Of a stretch of 7,300 nucleotides of DNA, positions 5,545 to 7,300 are shown in pieces. The notes beneath the pieces were generated by a model, which worked only from the letters and a program-made list of their open reading frames with translations, was not told the DNA's origin and searched no databases. Each line of letters begins with the position of its first letter. Positions within the stretch are counted from its first letter, which is position 1. A program made the position numbers and the translations under genes. This DNA comes from Clostridia bacterium. Its GTDB lineage: Bacteria; Bacillota_A; Clostridia; Oscillospirales; CAG-272. The stretch is from positions 1 through 7,300 of the forward strand of contig JAGAIH010000118.1 of assembly GCA_017626655.1 (NCBI GenBank). Reading direction: 5' to 3'.

Positions 5545-6384
5545 ATGTATCCCATTATCAAGCGCGAACAATTGAATCCCACCGTGATCCGCATGGACAT
5601 CCAAGCCCCCATGGTGGCCAAGAAGGCCCAAGCGGGGCAGTTTATCATCCTGCGTGTGGACGAAAGCGGTGAGCGCATCCCCCTGACCGTGGCCGATACC
5701 GACCCCGCGACGGGGACCGTCACCGTCATATTCCAGACCGTCGGCGCCACCACCGACGCCCTCGCCCGCAAGCAGGCGGGGGAGAGCATCCAAGACTTCG
5801 TAGGCCCCCTGGGCAAGGCCACCGAGACCGAGGGCATGAAGAAGGTCTGCGTGGTAGGCGGCGGCGTAGGCTGTGCCATCGCCCTGCCCGTGGTCAAGGC
5901 CCTCCACGAGGCGGGCTGTGAGGTCCACGCCATCATCGGCTTCCGCTCCAAGGATCTGGTCATCCTGGAGGACGAATTCAAGGCGTACTCCCACCGCCTC
6001 ACCGTCATGACCGACGACGGCTCCTACGGCGAGCGGGGCCTGGTCACCACGCCCTTGCAGAACGCCATCGACGAAGGCGAGGGCTACGACCGCGTCATCG
6101 CCATCGGCCCCCTGCCCATGATGAAGTTCGTCTCCCTGACCACCAAGCCCTACGGCATCCAAACCATCGTCTCCATGAACCCCATCATGATCGACGGCAC
6201 GGGGATGTGCGGCGGATGCCGCCTCACCGTAGGCGGCGAGGTGAAGTTCGCCTGCGTGGACGGCCCCGAGTTCGACGGCCACCTGGTGGACTTCGACGAG
6301 GCCATGGCCCGCGCCTCCATGTACCGCGGCTTCGAGCGCCACGCCAGGGAAGCATCCTGCAATCTTCTGAAGGAGGGAAACTGA
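5545..6384 (+). CDS. nfnA: NfnA-like FAD/NAD-binding, [2Fe-2S] oxidoreductase subunit
   Basis: A 279-residue cytoplasmic flavoprotein of the ferredoxin-NADP reductase superfamily, the small subunit of NfnAB-type (also called SudBA or sulfide dehydrogenase-like) enzymes. In NfnAB this subunit handles NADH and, with NfnB, couples NADH and reduced ferredoxin to NADPH. The N-terminal FAD domain includes ERIPLTVAD (43-51). The pyridine-nucleotide domain begins with VCVVGGGVGCA (101-111). A C-terminal cluster motif has Cys222, Cys225 and Cys237, with Asp217 in IDGTGMCGGC nearby; NfnA subunits use three cysteines and an aspartate for their [2Fe-2S] cluster. All expected parts are present and the length is normal. 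It is followed after one base by the NfnB/GltA-like gene, so the two are co-transcribed. Similar subunits are also annotated as dihydroorotate dehydrogenase electron-transfer proteins, but the partner argues for NfnA. Confidence 0.9.
   Translation: MYPIIKREQLNPTVIRMDIQAPMVAKKAQAGQFIILRVDESGERIPLTVADTDPATGTVTVIFQTVGATTDALARKQAGESIQDFVGPLGKATETEGMKKVCVVGGGVGCAIALPVVKALHEAGCEVHAIIGFRSKDLVILEDEFKAYSHRLTVMTDDGSYGERGLVTTPLQNAIDEGEGYDRVIAIGPLPMMKFVSLTTKPYGIQTIVSMNPIMIDGTGMCGGCRLTVGGEVKFACVDGPEFDGHLVDFDEAMARASMYRGFERHAREASCNLLKEGN
6371..6376 (+). promoter_or_regulatory. Ribosome binding site of the NfnB-like gene
   Basis: AGGAGG, a perfect Shine-Dalgarno core, lies inside the end of the nfnA-like gene, 9 bases before the ATG at 6386. 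It shows that the second gene is translated from its own strong site. Confidence 0.85.
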
Positions 6385-6385
6385 T

Positions 6386-7243
6386 ATGGCCGTCAAGCGC
6401 AATATGTCCTCCGAGAGAAATCCCATGCCCGTCCTGGACCCCGCCACCCGAGGCAAATGCTTCGAGGAGGTAGCCCTGGGCTACACCGAGGAGGCCGCCC
6501 TCTCCGAGGCGGCGCGGTGTCTCAACTGCAAGGACCCTGCCTGTGTCTCGGGCTGTCCCGTGGGCATCGCCATCCCTTCCTTCATACAAAGGATTACCGA
6601 AGGGGATCACGAGGGTGCCTACCGCATCATCACCGAGTCCTCCTCTCTACCCGCCGTCTGCGGCCGCGTCTGCCCCCAGGAGAGCCAGTGCGAGGCCAAG
6701 TGCGTCCGCGGCATCAAGGGCCAGCCCGTGGCCATCGGCCGCCTGGAGCGCTTCGTGGCCGACCGACACAACGAAACCGTAACGGCTCCCCCCGAAAGGC
6801 CCGCCCCCAACGGCCACAGCGTAGCCGTGATCGGCTCCGGTCCCGCAGGACTCACCTGCGCGGGAGACCTGGCCAAGCTGGGCTACGCCGTTACGGTCTT
6901 TGAGGCCCTCCACGTAGCGGGAGGCGTGCTGATGTACGGCATCCCCGAGTTCCGCCTTCCCAAGCGCATCGTGCAGAAGGAAATCCAAAACCTGAAGGCC
7001 CTGGGCGTGGATATCCGCACCAATACCGTCGTGGGCAAGACCGTCACCGTGGACGAGCTGTTCGAGGAGGGCTATGAGGCGATCTTCATCGGCTCGGGCG
7101 CGGGCCTCCCCCGCTTCATGGGCATCCCCGGGGAGTCCCTCTGCGGCGTCTACTCCGCCAACGAGTTCCTGACCCGCTCCAACCTCATGGGAGCCTTCCG
7201 TCCCGATGCAACCACCCCCATCCTCCGCGCCAAGCGGGTCTAG
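6386..7243 (+). CDS. nfnB: NfnB/GltA-like NADPH oxidoreductase subunit, 5' part, cut by in-frame TAG
   Basis: The first 285 codons of a glutamate-synthase small-subunit-type flavoprotein, often annotated gltA (NADPH-dependent glutamate synthase). Paired with an NfnA-like gene it is more likely NfnB, the subunit carrying the bifurcating FAD, two [4Fe-4S] clusters and the NADPH site. The cluster cysteines are Cys45, 48, 53, 57 and Cys92, 96, 102, 106. The FAD loop VIGSGPAG (148-155), the acidic Glu173 that ends the next strand, and AGGVLMYGIPEFRLP (178-192) are intact. Codon 286 is TAG (7241-7243), although the same frame continues with VVGGGNVAMDAARTALRLG to the window edge. Full-length members have roughly 460 residues, so a product stopping here would lack the rest of the NADPH-binding and FAD domains and should be inactive. 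No start other than ATG 6386 is needed. Gene family is certain; functional status is not. Confidence 0.85.
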   Translation: MAVKRNMSSERNPMPVLDPATRGKCFEEVALGYTEEAALSEAARCLNCKDPACVSGCPVGIAIPSFIQRITEGDHEGAYRIITESSSLPAVCGRVCPQESQCEAKCVRGIKGQPVAIGRLERFVADRHNETVTAPPERPAPNGHSVAVIGSGPAGLTCAGDLAKLGYAVTVFEALHVAGGVLMYGIPEFRLPKRIVQKEIQNLKALGVDIRTNTVVGKTVTVDELFEEGYEAIFIGSGAGLPRFMGIPGESLCGVYSANEFLTRSNLMGAFRPDATTPILRAKRV

Positions 7244-7300
7244 GTGGTAGGCGGCGGGAACGTGGCCATGGACGCCGCCCGCACCGCCCTCCGCCTGGGG
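7244..7300 (+). pseudogene. nfnB: Continuation of the NfnB-like frame beyond the TAG codon
   Basis: In the same frame as the upstream gene, these 19 codons encode VVGGGNVAMDAARTALRLG, the beta-strand, glycine loop and helix of the NAD(P)H-binding site in this family. The frame is kept on both sides of the TAG, so a substitution, not an insertion or deletion, made the stop. Conservation right up to the window edge shows either a recent nonsense change, a sequence error, or continued expression by readthrough. A separate start here is unlikely: GTG follows the stop directly, but there is no Shine-Dalgarno sequence. Confidence 0.7.

Noticed and set aside
7250..7279. Possible hairpin 6 bases after the TAG (GGCGGCG 7250-7256 with CGCCGCC 7273-7279), positioned like a readthrough stimulator
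   Set aside because: The pairing bases are GC-rich codons for conserved residues (GGG and DAA) in the nucleotide-binding motif, so such complementarity is expected in this gene in any GC-rich genome.

Overview
The window looks like a stretch of chromosome from a GC-rich, probably anaerobic Clostridia-type Bacillota, possibly an Oscillospirales gut bacterium. This rests on the gene types (an NfnAB-type flavoenzyme pair, an OmpR-family regulator with its kinase, a DUF2079 membrane protein, a TVP38/VTT membrane protein), strong AGGAGG-type ribosome binding sites, strongly G/C-ending codons, and double-hairpin intergenic repeats of a kind I associate with that group. The taxonomic call is inference.

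Layout. Positions 1-273 are non-coding: a double-hairpin repeat, a short repeat arm, and a terminator pointing left. A TVP38/TMEM64 (VTT) membrane protein lies on the minus strand (274-1023). Positions 1024-1384 are non-coding and dominated by two copies of the repeat in opposite orientation. A two-component system follows on the minus strand: response regulator (2479-3171) and histidine kinase (1385-2482), with overlapping stop and start codons. A 281-bp divergent intergenic region carries tandem TTAACA boxes on the regulator side and a perfect-consensus sigma-70 promoter on the other side. That promoter drives a 650-residue DUF2079 membrane protein (3453-5405), which ends at a clear intrinsic terminator. 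A new promoter then starts a two-gene operon of NfnA-like (5545-6384) and NfnB/GltA-like (6386 onward) flavoprotein subunits, which runs off the right edge.

How the genes work together. The two flavoprotein subunits would form an FAD- and Fe-S-containing NAD(P)H/ferredoxin oxidoreductase. The kinase and regulator form a signalling pair whose own promoter carries an operator-like repeat. The DUF2079 gene is transcribed divergently and could be a target, but this is not shown.

The most notable observation is an in-frame TAG codon at 7241-7243 in the NfnB-like gene. It falls one codon before the conserved GGGN nucleotide-binding loop, and the reading frame continues with clear family sequence to the window edge. 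It is either a nonsense mutation, a sequence error, or a recoded or suppressed amber codon. The sequence alone cannot decide, though a hydrophobic beta-strand position argues against a conserved recoding site. No complete new defence system, CRISPR array, tRNA, rRNA or insertion sequence was seen.
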